From JAEZVV01 sp036652035 (GTDB lineage: Bacteria; Pseudomonadota; Gammaproteobacteria; Burkholderiales; Burkholderiaceae_F): 64,000 bases of DNA. The notes under the pieces were generated by a model. It was not told where the DNA came from and ran no database searches. It saw nothing but the letters and a program-made list of their open reading frames with translations. Positions 9,026 through 18,163 of the stretch are shown piece by piece. Position 1 is the first letter of the stretch, and every line of letters begins with the position of its first letter. The stretch spans positions 17,968 to 81,967 of the forward strand of contig JAVVWR010000004.1 in the NCBI GenBank assembly GCA_036652035.1. The letters run 5' to 3'. The translations under genes were made by a program, and so were the position numbers.

Positions 9026-9059
9026 TAGGGGAAAGCCTGCAAAGGGCGGGGCAGAGACG

Positions 9060-10141
9060 ATGATACAGACCGGGTTCTTTACGCACGCGTCTTGTGCGAC
9101 CCATGAAATGGGGTCTTGGCACCCTGAAAGTCCGGAGCGTCTGGCGGCGATCCAGGATCAGTTGATTGCGTCGGGGATCGCGTCGCATCTCGAGCATTTC
9201 GACGCTCCCGCGGCCGGGCTCGATGACGTCGCCCGCGTCCACCACCGCGCTTACATCGACAAGCTGGTGGCGAGCGTGCCCTTGCAGGGCTACTGGCCGG
9301 TCGATCCCGACACCACGATGAACGTCCACACGCTCAAGGCGGCGCTGCACGCCGCGGGCGCGGTGATCGACGCGACCGATCGGGTGATCAATGGCGAGCT
9401 CGCCAACGCCTTCTGTTCGGTGCGCCCGCCCGGCCATCACGCGCGGCCCAAGGCGGCGATGGGCTTTTGCTTCTTCAACAACATTGCAATCGCGGTGCGG
9501 CACGCGATCGAGGTGCGCGGCTTGAAGCGGGTGGCGGTGGTCGACTTCGACGTGCATCACGGCAATGGCACCGAAGAGATTCTCGCCAACGATCCGCGGG
9601 TGCTGATGGTCAGCTTCTTCCAGCATCCCTTCTTCCCCTATAGCGGCGCCGAGGACCCCGCGCCCAACATGCTCAACTCGCCGCTGCCCGCCGGCAGCAA
9701 GGGCGAGGTCGTGCGCGAGCTGGTCGATGCGATCTGGGTGCCGCGGCTCGACCAATTCCGGCCCGAGATGATCTTCATCTCGGCCGGTTTTGACGCCCAC
9801 CGCGAAGACGACCTTGGCCAGATGGGGCTGGTCGAATCCGACTACGCCTTCATCACCCGCCGCCTGATGGAAGTGGCTGACCGCCATGCCCAGGGCCGCA
9901 TCGTCAGCACGCTTGAAGGCGGCTACAACCTGTCGTCGCTCGCTCGCAGCGTGGTGGCGCANNNNNNNNNNNNNNNNNNNNNNNNNNNNNNNNNNNNNNN
10001 NNNNNNNNNNNNNNNNNNNNNNNNNNNNNNNNNNNNNNNNNNNNNNNNNNNNNNNNNNNNNGCACGCTTGAAGGCGGCTACAACCTGTCGTCGCTCGCTC
10101 GCAGCGTGGTGGCGCACGTCAAGACGCTGGCGCAGCTATAG
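9060..10141 (+). CDS. Histone-deacetylase-like amidohydrolase (class II HDAC family), interrupted by an assembly artefact
   Basis: After removal of a 55-bp duplication and 100 N the gene is one frame of 308 residues ending in TAG at 10141. All HDAC signatures are visible: the two active-site histidines in RPPGHHARP, the zinc ligands in VDFDVHHGNGTEEI and SAGFDAHREDD, and the late EGGYNL block carrying the active-site-region tyrosine. Bacterial members deacetylate acetylpolyamines, acetylated small molecules or proteins; the substrate here is unknown. RBS-like GGGCGGGG lies before the ATG. Divergent from moxR, followed by an intergenic repeat region. Confidence 0.9.
9962..10061. other. 100-N assembly gap flanked by an exact 55-bp duplication
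   Basis: 9907-9961 and 10062-10116 are identical. Merging them keeps the HDAC-like gene in frame. Contig-overlap artefact. Confidence 0.97.
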
Positions 10142-10171
10142 AGCGCGCATCGCGTGTACGTGCGGTCAGTG

Positions 10172-10342
10172 GTGGCTGAAGGGAAGCATTGGAAGGACAA
10201 GCTTGGGGCGGCCCGGCGCAGGGCGATGGCGCCGCGGGTGTACGCGAGTGCTCCGCACTCGCACGTGCACCCTTGGCGGCAAGGCAAGTTGGAGGTGGCT
10301 AAAGGGAAGCATTGGAAGGACGAGCTTGGGGCGGCCCGGCGC
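10172..10342. repeat. Pair of 48-bp direct repeats around a hairpin in an intergenic region
   Basis: The unit at 10172-10219 recurs at 10295-10342 with 46 of 48 bases the same (start-to-start 123 bp). Between them is an inverted repeat with 8-bp arms (10244-10251 and 10255-10262, 3-nt loop), which can extend through a second GGGTG/CACCC pairing. The region lies between the HDAC-like gene and the convergent small RelE-like gene. It translates into matching short peptides on both strands, but these have no start signals, so I treat it as a non-coding dispersed-repeat candidate. Confidence 0.75.
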
Positions 10343-10376
10343 TCGTCCTTGATGGGGGGGGCAGGGGAGCGCGGGT

Positions 10377-10700
10377 TCAATCGACCAGGTTGGTGTGGCC
10401 CAATAGTTTGACGAACTCGCGCTTGATCAAGGTATCCGAAATGAAGAAGACCGTGACGCGCTGGTCGATTTCGGTAAAGGCGGCGCGGTAATTGATGCTG
10501 TGTTTGAGAACGATCTTGTACTCGTGGATCGGGTGGCCGTTGCGCTGGAGGTGGTAGGCCGTTTTGATCTTGTGGGGACGGTGCCGAAGAATTTCCGGCA
10601 AGGCGTGGCGAACGTTGTCGCGCACCTCGGCTTCGGTCGCGGCGAAGCGGCGGAAGAACTGGTCGATGTGGCGGTTGCTCTCAATCGTGACCTCGAGCAT
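10377..10700 (-). CDS. Small protein with a RelE/ParE-like layout, orphan
   Basis: 107 residues from the ATG at 10700. A longer reading is possible, but its extra N-terminus is low-complexity and unlike a protein start. The pattern is a beta strand (LEVTIES), two charged helices (HIDQFFRRFAATEAEVRD...), then strands HEYKIVLKHSINYRAAFTEI and VTVFFISDTLIK. This resembles the RelE/ParE toxin fold, although I do not recognise a named family. No antitoxin-like ORF is next to it: the upstream neighbour is a divergent crotonase and downstream is the repeat region. The function is unknown. The call rests on secondary-structure reading only. Confidence 0.5.
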   Translation of the reverse strand: MLEVTIESNRHIDQFFRRFAATEAEVRDNVRHALPEILRHRPHKIKTAYHLQRNGHPIHEYKIVLKHSINYRAAFTEIDQRVTVFFISDTLIKREFVKLLGHTNLVD

Positions 10701-10869
10701 GGCGTCTCCTCGGGTGGCGGTGCGGCTCGGTTCAAGCGGCACTGTATCGGGATCGCGAGAGGAACCGCATGCGAGCGGTGGTGCGGTGTTGTGGCATTGG
10801 CTCACGCTGGGCGACGCCGGTCGCCTCGGCGGCAGATGACAGGTGCTCATTCATTCTGGAGAAGGCGTC

Positions 10870-11676
10870 ATGAACGCAGTACCAACGACCGCAGTCGATC
10901 CCTATGTCTTGAGCTCACGCGAGGGCGGGGTGCTCACGCTCACGCTCAACCGCCCGGCGCAGTTCAATGCGCTCTCGCAAGCCATGATGGCGGCGCTGAT
11001 TGCCGCGCTTGATGCAGTGGCGGCCGACGAAACGGTGCGGGTGGTGGTGATCGCGGGGGCCGGCAAGGCCTTTTGCGCCGGGCACGACTTGAAGCAGATG
11101 CAGGCCAATCCTTCGCTGGCTTACTACCAGGGGCTGTTTGGCGATTGCAGCCGGCTGATGCTGCGAATCCAATCGCTGCCGCAGCCGGTGATCGCCCGCG
11201 TTCACGGCATTGCCACCGCGGCGGGCTGCCAGCTGGTGGCGATGTGCGACCTCGCGGTCGCAAGCGATAGCGCGAAGTTCGCGGTCAGCGGCATCAAGGT
11301 CGGCCTTTTCTGCGCCACGCCCGGCGTGGCGCTTTCCCGCAACCTGGGCCGCAAGCAGGCTTTCGAGATGCTGGTGACGGGAGAGTTCATCACGGCCGAT
11401 CAAGCGCTCGAGCGTGGCCTTGTCAACCGCGTGGTTCCGGCCGACCGCCTCGATGCCGCAGTGGCGGAACTGACTGCGGCGATCGTCGCCAAGCCCGGGG
11501 TAGCGATCGCGCTGGGCAAGGGCCTTTTCTACCAGCAGCTGGAGATGGGCGTTGGCGCGGCCTACCAGCTCGCCGGTCAGACCATGGCCTGCAATATGAT
11601 CGATGCGGTCGCTCAGGAAGGTGTGGCGGCTTTCATCGACAAGCGCCAGCCTCATTGGCCAGCATCGTCGGCCTAG
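10870..11676 (+). CDS. Enoyl-CoA hydratase/isomerase family protein (crotonase fold) lacking the usual catalytic glutamates
   Basis: 268 residues from the ATG at 10870, which has GGAGAAGG upstream. The crotonase fold is clear: oxyanion-hole block AGKAFCAGHDLKQM, then HGIATAAGCQLVAMCDLAVA and the C-terminal trimerisation helices. In true enoyl-CoA hydratases the two acid/base glutamates sit in GGGCELAM and in the PEI/PEV-type loop. Here they are Q (GCQLVAMC) and G (SGIKVGLFCATPG), as in the ECHDC3-like branch. A standard hydratase reaction is therefore doubtful; isomerase, thioesterase or another CoA chemistry is possible. It probably acts on a short acyl-CoA, and may be linked to prpE and etfAB elsewhere in the window. 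Confidence 0.85.
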   Translation: MNAVPTTAVDPYVLSSREGGVLTLTLNRPAQFNALSQAMMAALIAALDAVAADETVRVVVIAGAGKAFCAGHDLKQMQANPSLAYYQGLFGDCSRLMLRIQSLPQPVIARVHGIATAAGCQLVAMCDLAVASDSAKFAVSGIKVGLFCATPGVALSRNLGRKQAFEMLVTGEFITADQALERGLVNRVVPADRLDAAVAELTAAIVAKPGVAIALGKGLFYQQLEMGVGAAYQLAGQTMACNMIDAVAQEGVAAFIDKRQPHWPASSA

Positions 11677-11761
11677 GCCGGCCAGGCTGGCGCGGCACCC
11701 AAGCAGTCCGATCCGAATTCGCGGTCACTGAGGTGGCCCGCGTCACCTGGTGGAGGCCTTC

Positions 11762-12286
11762 ATGCTGACTCGTTTCCTAGACCGTCGCTTCGCCCTGGTT
11801 TTTGTATTCGTGGCGCCCGCCGCCTGGGCGCAGACCGCCGCGCCCGCCGCTGCAAGTTTTGATCGATTCAAGTCACTCGCGGGCGACTGGGTCGATGCCG
11901 ATGGCGCTTTCGGTACCCGGGGCAAGGTGGCGGCGACCTACCGCATCACCGGCGCGGGCAGCGCCGTGGTCGAACGCTTGATGCCCGATACGCCCAACGA
12001 GATGACCACCGTCTATCACAAGGACGGCGACGACCTGGCTCTCACCCATTACTGCGCCGCCGGCAACCAGCCGCGCATGCGAGCCAGGAAGGTCGAGGGC
12101 CCGGTGGTCGATTTCGCTTTCGATGGCGGCAGCAACTTCGATCCGGCGCGCGACATGCACATGCACAGTGCCCGGATCGAATTCGTCTCACCCGACGAAA
12201 TCCGCCAGACCTGGCAGTCGTGGAACCAGGGCGCGCCTGCCGGCCATGCACCGAGCTTTCGGCTGATTCGCAAGCGGGGGGAGTGA
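11762..12286 (+). CDS. Exported protein of unknown function (lipocalin/DUF1579-like)
   Basis: 174 residues with a signal peptide ending near AWAQ (about 24). The mature part starts FKSLAGDWVDADG and has the blocks GSAVVERLMP, EMTTVYHKDGDDL, LTHYCAAGNQPRMRA and DMHMHSARI. This string recurs in conserved bacterial exported proteins of a beta-barrel/lipocalin type whose ligand is unknown. GGTGGAGG lies just upstream of the ATG. It is 85 bp downstream of the crotonase gene on the same strand and could be co-transcribed. It faces recD tail-to-tail across a 220-bp gap in which I see no clear terminator. Confidence 0.7.
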   Translation: MLTRFLDRRFALVFVFVAPAAWAQTAAPAAASFDRFKSLAGDWVDADGAFGTRGKVAATYRITGAGSAVVERLMPDTPNEMTTVYHKDGDDLALTHYCAAGNQPRMRARKVEGPVVDFAFDGGSNFDPARDMHMHSARIEFVSPDEIRQTWQSWNQGAPAGHAPSFRLIRKRGE

Positions 12287-12506
12287 AGCGAGTGCTCTGC
12301 GCGGCGTCGTTCATTGAGCGCGACACATCTCGTCGCTGCGGGGCGGCACGAAGCCATGTCTGGGTCAACGCTTTGGTGTCGCACGAGGGTGTTGGCGCCA
12401 ACCGAATTTTGAACACTCCGAACACCGGCGGCCCCGCCACTGCTGGCTGGGCGCTGGGAGGGGCTGCGGCGTGGGGCGGGAAGCGGGGCGGACCCGGATC
12501 GCCGTT

Positions 12507-14522
12507 TCAGTTGTTCGATGGCAATAATCCGCCCGCCAGCAGTCCCCCGCTACGAACGACGCGCTGTGCCACGGCCTGAATCAGCATGCCGTCCGCCGGT
12601 GTGGCGAGCGTGAAGCGGTCGCGTGCGCGGGTGATGCCGGTGTAGACCAGTTCGCGGGTGAGGATGGGGTTGGCGCGCTCGGGCAGGATCAGCACGGCAT
12701 GGTTGAACTCCGAGCCTTGCGACTTGTGCACCGTCATGGCGAACACCGTTTCCACCGCGCGCAGGCGGCTGGGCAGGATCCAGCGGATGGCGCCGCTGCC
12801 GTCACTGGCGGGAAAGGCGACCCGGGTCACCGCCTTGCCCTCGTGCGGCAGGCTGAGCGTGATGCCGATGTCGCCGTTCATGAGCCCCAGCCCGTAATCG
12901 TTGGCGGTGACCAGCACGGGGCGGCCCAGGTACCACTCGCCGCGCTCGGCCGGAATCAGTCCGGCGCGGGCGAGCAGGGATTCAACCCGCGTGTTGATGC
13001 CTTCCACGCCTTGCGGGCCGCGGCGCAGGGCGCACAAGACCTGGAACTGGCCATAGGCGGCGATGACCTGACGGGCCCAGGCGTCGTGGGATTCGCGCGA
13101 GGCCTGGGCTGACGGAACCTGCGCATGGAGAAGCTCCAGGTACTGCCGGTAGCCCGGGACTCCGGACGGCGCATCGCCTCCCAGCAAGAGGCGGTTGATC
13201 GCATCGGGTTCATCCAGGCGCAGGCAGGCCAGATCCTTGGCGCCCGATTTCAGCGTGGCCAGGGCGAGCGTCGCGTCGCCCGCGTTGACGGCGGCCGCCA
13301 AGCGACCGATGCCGCTGGCCGCGCCAAAGCGGTGACTCACGCGCAGCTTGGTGATGGCCTGGTCAAGCGCCGTGCCGCTGGCGTCGAGATGGGCCGCCGG
13401 CAGGGTTTCGCCAGCGGTGGCGGCAATCCACTCGGCGGTGGTGGCGGTGTAATGCCCGGCGTCGGCGCGTCGGCACAGGTCGCCGAGCACGGCGCCCGCT
13501 TCCACCGACGCGAGCTGGTCCTTGTCGCCGAGCAGGATGAGCCGCGCGTCCTGGGGCAGTGCGCTGACCACGGCCGCCATCATTTCGAGGTCCAGCATCG
13601 AGGCTTCGTCGATCACCAGCACGTCGAGCGCGAGCGGGTGTGCGGCGTTATGGCGGAAGTGACGCGTATCGGGCCGGCTCCCGAGCAGCCGGTGCACGGT
13701 GGTGACGTGAGTGGGGATGGCCGAACGCAACTCTTCGGCGCGGGCGAGGCCCCCCAGTGACAGTGTTGCCACCGCGCCGGCAATCGACTCGTTAAGTCGG
13801 GCCGCGGCCTTGCCCGTGGGCGCGGCGAGCCGCACCCGCAGGGGGTGCCCCGCTTGGCTCAAGGCCAGGTGCTGGAGCACGGCCAGCAGCTTGACCACCG
13901 TGGTGGTCTTGCCGGTGCCCGGGCCGCCGGTGATGACGGCAAAGCCCTGGCGTGCCGCGAGCGCGCAGGCGAGCTTTTGCCAGTCCAGCGCCTCGCCCGG
14001 CTTGAACAGCGCGTCAAGGGCCTGCGCCAGTGCGGGGAGGTCGGTGTCGTCCAGGCTTGAGCGGCAGGCGCGCGCCTCGATGGCCGCACGGACCGTCTGC
14101 TCGTATTGCCAGTAGCGGCGCAGATAGAGGCGGGTGCCTGCCAGCACCAGGGGAGTGGCGCCCGGACCGTGGCCGACGAGATCGGGGGCGTCGAGTGCCG
14201 CCAGCCATTGATGAAGGTCGGACACCGGCAGCTTTACGGGCGGCAGCGCGGACTCTTCGTCCTGGGGCGGCAGGGCTAGCGCCGCGCCCGCATCGGCGAG
14301 TGCGGCTTCCAGTTCGAGGCAGGCGTGCCCGCGGCCCAGTTGATGGCTGGTGAGCGCCGCCGCCAGGATCAACAAGGGATCGGCATCGGGCGCGTGCTGG
14401 GCGAGGAAGGCCGCCAGACTGCGGTCGACTTCGCGCAGCCAGCCCTGTTCGACCCAGTCGGCGAGGCGAGCGAGCATATCGGCGTGCTGCGAAGGGGGCG
14501 GGGCGAGAAAGACGGCGCTCAT
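12507..14522 (-). CDS. recD: Exodeoxyribonuclease V subunit alpha (RecD helicase)
   Basis: 671 residues. An N-terminal RecB-interaction region is followed by an SF1B helicase core with Walker A GGPGTGKTTT (199-208), Walker B VIDEASM, and motifs around GDKDQLASVEAG and VHKSQGSEF near the C-terminus. RecD is the fast 5'-3' motor of RecBCD in double-strand-break repair and DNA degradation. Its ATG overlaps the recB TGA by ATGA, so it is the third gene of the coupled recC-recB-recD operon. Length fits the family (about 610-700). Confidence 0.95.
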   Translation of the reverse strand: MSAVFLAPPPSQHADMLARLADWVEQGWLREVDRSLAAFLAQHAPDADPLLILAAALTSHQLGRGHACLELEAALADAGAALALPPQDEESALPPVKLPVSDLHQWLAALDAPDLVGHGPGATPLVLAGTRLYLRRYWQYEQTVRAAIEARACRSSLDDTDLPALAQALDALFKPGEALDWQKLACALAARQGFAVITGGPGTGKTTTVVKLLAVLQHLALSQAGHPLRVRLAAPTGKAAARLNESIAGAVATLSLGGLARAEELRSAIPTHVTTVHRLLGSRPDTRHFRHNAAHPLALDVLVIDEASMLDLEMMAAVVSALPQDARLILLGDKDQLASVEAGAVLGDLCRRADAGHYTATTAEWIAATAGETLPAAHLDASGTALDQAITKLRVSHRFGAASGIGRLAAAVNAGDATLALATLKSGAKDLACLRLDEPDAINRLLLGGDAPSGVPGYRQYLELLHAQVPSAQASRESHDAWARQVIAAYGQFQVLCALRRGPQGVEGINTRVESLLARAGLIPAERGEWYLGRPVLVTANDYGLGLMNGDIGITLSLPHEGKAVTRVAFPASDGSGAIRWILPSRLRAVETVFAMTVHKSQGSEFNHAVLILPERANPILTRELVYTGITRARDRFTLATPADGMLIQAVAQRVVRSGGLLAGGLLPSNN

Positions 14523-17500
14523 GCAGGCACCTGTTCCACGGCGCGCTCGGAGGCGCCGGCAAAGAGTTGATCCAGGGATTCGATCAGCGCGCGGGGGGGC
14601 CGTTCGCAGTGCAAGCCGCCGCCTGCGGCATCCTGCCCGCGCAGGAAGAGGTAGACGGCGCCGCCCAGGTGTCGGTCATAGTCGTAATCCGGCAGACGCT
14701 GCTTGAGCAGGCGGTGCAGCGCGAGCAGGTAGATCGTGTACTGGAGGTCGTAGCGGTGATCGAGCACGGCCTCGCGCAAGGCGGCGGGGGTGTAGGCCGA
14801 AGCGTCCTTGCCGAGCCAGTTCGATTTGTAGTCGGCCACGTAATACCGGCCCTCGTGCTCGAACACGAGGTCGATGAAGCCCTTCAACATGCCATTGAGG
14901 GTTTCGGCCTCCAACGCTGCGCGAGGCGAGCCGCCCAGGGTATGGGCGCACACCAGTGCGTCGAGGCGCCGGGTGTCGACCTGGCTCGCGCCAAACCAGA
15001 ACTCCATTTCCACCTGGACGCTGGCCAAGGCGGCGGGCGCGACCGGGGTGTAGCCGGGGGTGAGCGATGCGAGATCGAGCGGCGCTTGCGACCACTCGAG
15101 CAGCCACCGACGCAGCGGCGCAATCCACTGCGGCCAACCGGCGAGATTGCAGCGCCGCGCCACAAAGTCGTTGAGATCGGTGCGAGCCGCCTCGTCTTCA
15201 AAGGCAAAGCCGCGCCGTCCCGCCCATTCCAGCAAGGCATGCAGAAACGAGCCGGCTTCGGCGCCGCGCGGGAAGTCGTGCAGTCCGCAGCCCGCGTCTG
15301 CGCAGGCGGGTTGGAGCAGCGTGGGGCCAGGCGTGGCGTCGGCCGCTGCGCTTTCAGCGTAGATCTCCTCGGCAGCGCTGGCGGTCAAGCCCGCGTCCTG
15401 AGACTCGGCCAGATGCAGTGCGGAGTAGCTGGCGATCCACCAGCGCGGGCGGCGGGTGGGCAAGGGCGGCTCGCGCAGTGCGCGTTCAGGCGCCGCCGGC
15501 GGGGTCCAACACTCGGCGCTGGCTTCGGGCAAGGGCACTGCAGCGATGTGCTCGGATTCCTCGGCCCAGCGCCCGAATGCCGCCGGGGCGTCGCCCGCGA
15601 GATGGTTGAGCGCGTTGTTGCCGATGCCGGCGGGCGCTCCCACCCACAAGGCGTGGCGGGCGCGGGTCAGCGCCACGTAGAGCTTGCGCAGGTCTTCTTG
15701 CAGGCTCTCCTGGTTGGCGCGGGTGATCGCTGCGCCATCCTTCTTGAGTGCGATTTCCAGCTGGCCCTCATCGTCGTGCCAGAAGACCGGCACCTGAGTC
15801 TCCTTAATCTCGCGTCGGCCGATGCCAAAGGGAAGAAAGACCAGGGGATATTCCAGCCCCTTGGATTTGTGCACGGTGACGACTTTCACCAGTCCTTCGT
15901 CGCTTTCGAGACGAACGCGACGGACGTCCTCTTCGCCCCCCGAATCGCCGCGCGCCTGAGCGAAATGGCGCAGCAAGGCGTGTTCGCCCTCGACGGTGGC
16001 GCTCGCCTGCTGCAGCCACTCGGCGAGGTGGAGCAAATCGGTCAGGCGGCGCTCGTCGCCCGCGGCGCGCAGGCGGGCGGGGACGCCGAAGTCGTGAATC
16101 AGCTTGCGCAGCATGGGCAGTACGCCTTGCCGACGCCACATCTCGCGGTACTGGCGAAAGCGCAGCACTTCGCCCTCCCAGGCCAGTTCGTCGGCTTGCA
16201 GGCGGTCGAGCTCGGCCCAGGGTCGCGCGAGCGTGGCCGTGGCCAGCGCGGCGCGCACCGCGCGTTCGGCATCGGGTTCGGCGCAGGCGGCCAGCCAGCG
16301 CGCCAGGTCGATCGCGACCGCGCTTTGCATGACCGAGTCGCGATCCGAGAGGTAGACACTGCGCACGCCGCGCTGGCGCAACTCGCCGCGCACCAGCTCG
16401 GCCTCAAAGCCGTTGTTGACCAGGATGGCGATGTCGGCCGCTTGCACCCTGAGCAGTTCTCCCGAGGCCTGACGGAAACCGGCGTCGGCGGCGCCGAGCA
16501 GTCGCACGACCTCGCTCGCACAAGCCGCTGCCAGATCGGTGCGAGCGGCAGACAGCGAATTTCGCTCAAGCGTCCAAAGCGTCAAGGCCTTGCCGCCGCC
16601 CTGGGGGTCTTCCCAGGATTCCTCGCGGCCGTGTGCGGCCACCGGGTGGAAGGGCAGGGCATTCTGGTTGTCGCGCGTGATGCCAAACGCGCCCCCGCTG
16701 CGGGTCTCGGCCTGGTCGAACACATGGTTGACGGCCGCCACCATGGCGTGGCTTGAGCGATAGTTGGTGCCCAAGGTTGCGTGACGGCCCGTCGTGTCGT
16801 GACGCGCGGCGAGGTAGGTGTAGATGTCGCCACCTCGAAACGCGTAAATCGCCTGCTTGGGGTCGCCGATCAGGATCAGCGCGGTGTCGGTCGAGTGGCT
16901 GGCGACGCCGTAAACCGCATCGAAGATGCGGTATTGCAAGGCGTCGGTGTCCTGGAACTCGTCGATCAAGGCCACCGGGAACTGGCTGCGGATGATCTGC
17001 GCCAGTTCCGCGCCGTTGGGCCCGGACAACGCGCGATCGAGTCCGGTGAGCAATTCATTGAAACCCATTTGCGCGCGGGTTTGCTGCTCGGTCGCGTAAC
17101 GCTCGGCGAACCAGCGCGCGGCGTGGGCCATCACCCGGTCTTTGCCCTCAGGCAGGGAGGCAAGCTCGGCCTTCAGCGTGAGCATCGCGTCGAGTGCGGG
17201 GTGCGCGGGCGGATCCCCCACTTTCCAGGCTTCTTTCAGACCCGCTGGAGTGAGGCGGGTCCAGCCCGTGCTCTTGTCTTCCAGGGGAGTCGCAGCGTCG
17301 CCCTCCGACCAGGCACGCAGGGCGTCGATCCAGGGCGTGAAATAGCGCGCTTGCAGCTTCCTGCCATCGACCAACTTCTGGTCAACGGCGGCTTGCAGCA
17401 AGGCGCGCAATTGCTCGGCCCAGCCCACGTCGTTGCGCCAAGGCACTTTCAAGGCATCGAGCTTGGCCGTGGCTTCCGCCTGGGCCTCGGCCAAGGTGGT

Positions 17501-18163
17501 GGCCGGTAGGTCTGTCGCGGCGAGCTTGGCGGCATGTGGCAGAAGGGGTTTGATCGCCTTGAGCAAGGCATCCGGCCCGGACCACCAACGGCGCACCGCC
17601 CGCGCCCCATCGGCCTCGAGCGTGGAGAAGTGAATTCGCCAGTAGTCGCGGGCGACCTCGGCCTCGAGATCGGTGGTGTCGGTCTCCAGGGTCTGGGTAA
17701 ACAGACTGCCGCTGGCAAATGCGTGTTCGCTCAGCATTCGTTTGCACCAGCCGTGAATGGTGGACACCGCGGCTTCGTCCATCCATTCGGCGGCGAGCCT
17801 CAGGCGCCGAGCGCAGGCTGGCCATTGCTCGGGCAGGTAGTCGGCGCGCAAGTCGTGGAGGAAATCCTTGCCGCGCGCTTTCGACTCGATGCTCGTGGGA
17901 TCGACGAGAAAGGCCTGGGCCGCTTCGGCCAGGCGCGCGCGAATGCGATCGCGCAATTCCTGGGTCGCGGCGTCGGTGAAGGTGACGACCAGAATCTCGG
18001 GCGGCGCCAAGGGCCGCGAAAAGCCGGCGGCGCCGCCATGGCCGAGCACCAGGCGCAGGTAGAGGGCGGCGATGGTGAAGGTCTTGCCCGTGCCGGCGCT
18101 CGCTTCGATGAGGCGGCTGCCGGCCAGGGGAAAACTCAGGGCGTCAAGCAGTTCGGGCTTCAT
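14519..18163 (-). CDS. recB: Exodeoxyribonuclease V subunit beta (RecB helicase-nuclease)
   Basis: 1214 residues. Walker A is SAGTGKTFT (22-30). Walker B/motif II is ALIDEFQDTD and motif III/IV GDPKQAIYAFRGGD, with VTVHKSKGLEYPLV as motif V/VI. The C-terminal nuclease motif is GFIDLVFEHEGRYYVADYKS, where the D and K of DYK are the metal-binding residues. RecB is the slow 3'-5' motor and the only nuclease of RecBCD. It starts in a 4-bp overlap with recC and ends in a 4-bp overlap with recD, which should fix subunit stoichiometry through coupled translation. Confidence 0.96.
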   Translation of the reverse strand: MKPELLDALSFPLAGSRLIEASAGTGKTFTIAALYLRLVLGHGGAAGFSRPLAPPEILVVTFTDAATQELRDRIRARLAEAAQAFLVDPTSIESKARGKDFLHDLRADYLPEQWPACARRLRLAAEWMDEAAVSTIHGWCKRMLSEHAFASGSLFTQTLETDTTDLEAEVARDYWRIHFSTLEADGARAVRRWWSGPDALLKAIKPLLPHAAKLAATDLPATTLAEAQAEATAKLDALKVPWRNDVGWAEQLRALLQAAVDQKLVDGRKLQARYFTPWIDALRAWSEGDAATPLEDKSTGWTRLTPAGLKEAWKVGDPPAHPALDAMLTLKAELASLPEGKDRVMAHAARWFAERYATEQQTRAQMGFNELLTGLDRALSGPNGAELAQIIRSQFPVALIDEFQDTDALQYRIFDAVYGVASHSTDTALILIGDPKQAIYAFRGGDIYTYLAARHDTTGRHATLGTNYRSSHAMVAAVNHVFDQAETRSGGAFGITRDNQNALPFHPVAAHGREESWEDPQGGGKALTLWTLERNSLSAARTDLAAACASEVVRLLGAADAGFRQASGELLRVQAADIAILVNNGFEAELVRGELRQRGVRSVYLSDRDSVMQSAVAIDLARWLAACAEPDAERAVRAALATATLARPWAELDRLQADELAWEGEVLRFRQYREMWRRQGVLPMLRKLIHDFGVPARLRAAGDERRLTDLLHLAEWLQQASATVEGEHALLRHFAQARGDSGGEEDVRRVRLESDEGLVKVVTVHKSKGLEYPLVFLPFGIGRREIKETQVPVFWHDDEGQLEIALKKDGAAITRANQESLQEDLRKLYVALTRARHALWVGAPAGIGNNALNHLAGDAPAAFGRWAEESEHIAAVPLPEASAECWTPPAAPERALREPPLPTRRPRWWIASYSALHLAESQDAGLTASAAEEIYAESAAADATPGPTLLQPACADAGCGLHDFPRGAEAGSFLHALLEWAGRRGFAFEDEAARTDLNDFVARRCNLAGWPQWIAPLRRWLLEWSQAPLDLASLTPGYTPVAPAALASVQVEMEFWFGASQVDTRRLDALVCAHTLGGSPRAALEAETLNGMLKGFIDLVFEHEGRYYVADYKSNWLGKDASAYTPAALREAVLDHRYDLQYTIYLLALHRLLKQRLPDYDYDRHLGGAVYLFLRGQDAAGGGLHCERPPRALIESLDQLFAGASERAVEQVPA

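Noticed and set aside
10142..10376. Short peptides in both strands across the 48-bp repeats, with matching GKHWKD and SFQCFP strings
   Set aside because: They reflect the DNA repeat itself; there is no RBS, start context or domain, so no gene is called.
12287..12506. Possible small gene between the exported protein gene and recD
   Set aside because: The open frame there is a continuation in a wrong frame of the upstream gene; no RBS, no domain, and no clear terminator could be drawn.
14567..16756. Long open frame of about 730 codons antisense to recB
   Set aside because: The minus-strand RecB has all helicase and nuclease motifs; long antisense frames are expected in DNA this rich in GC, and this one has no recognisable domain.
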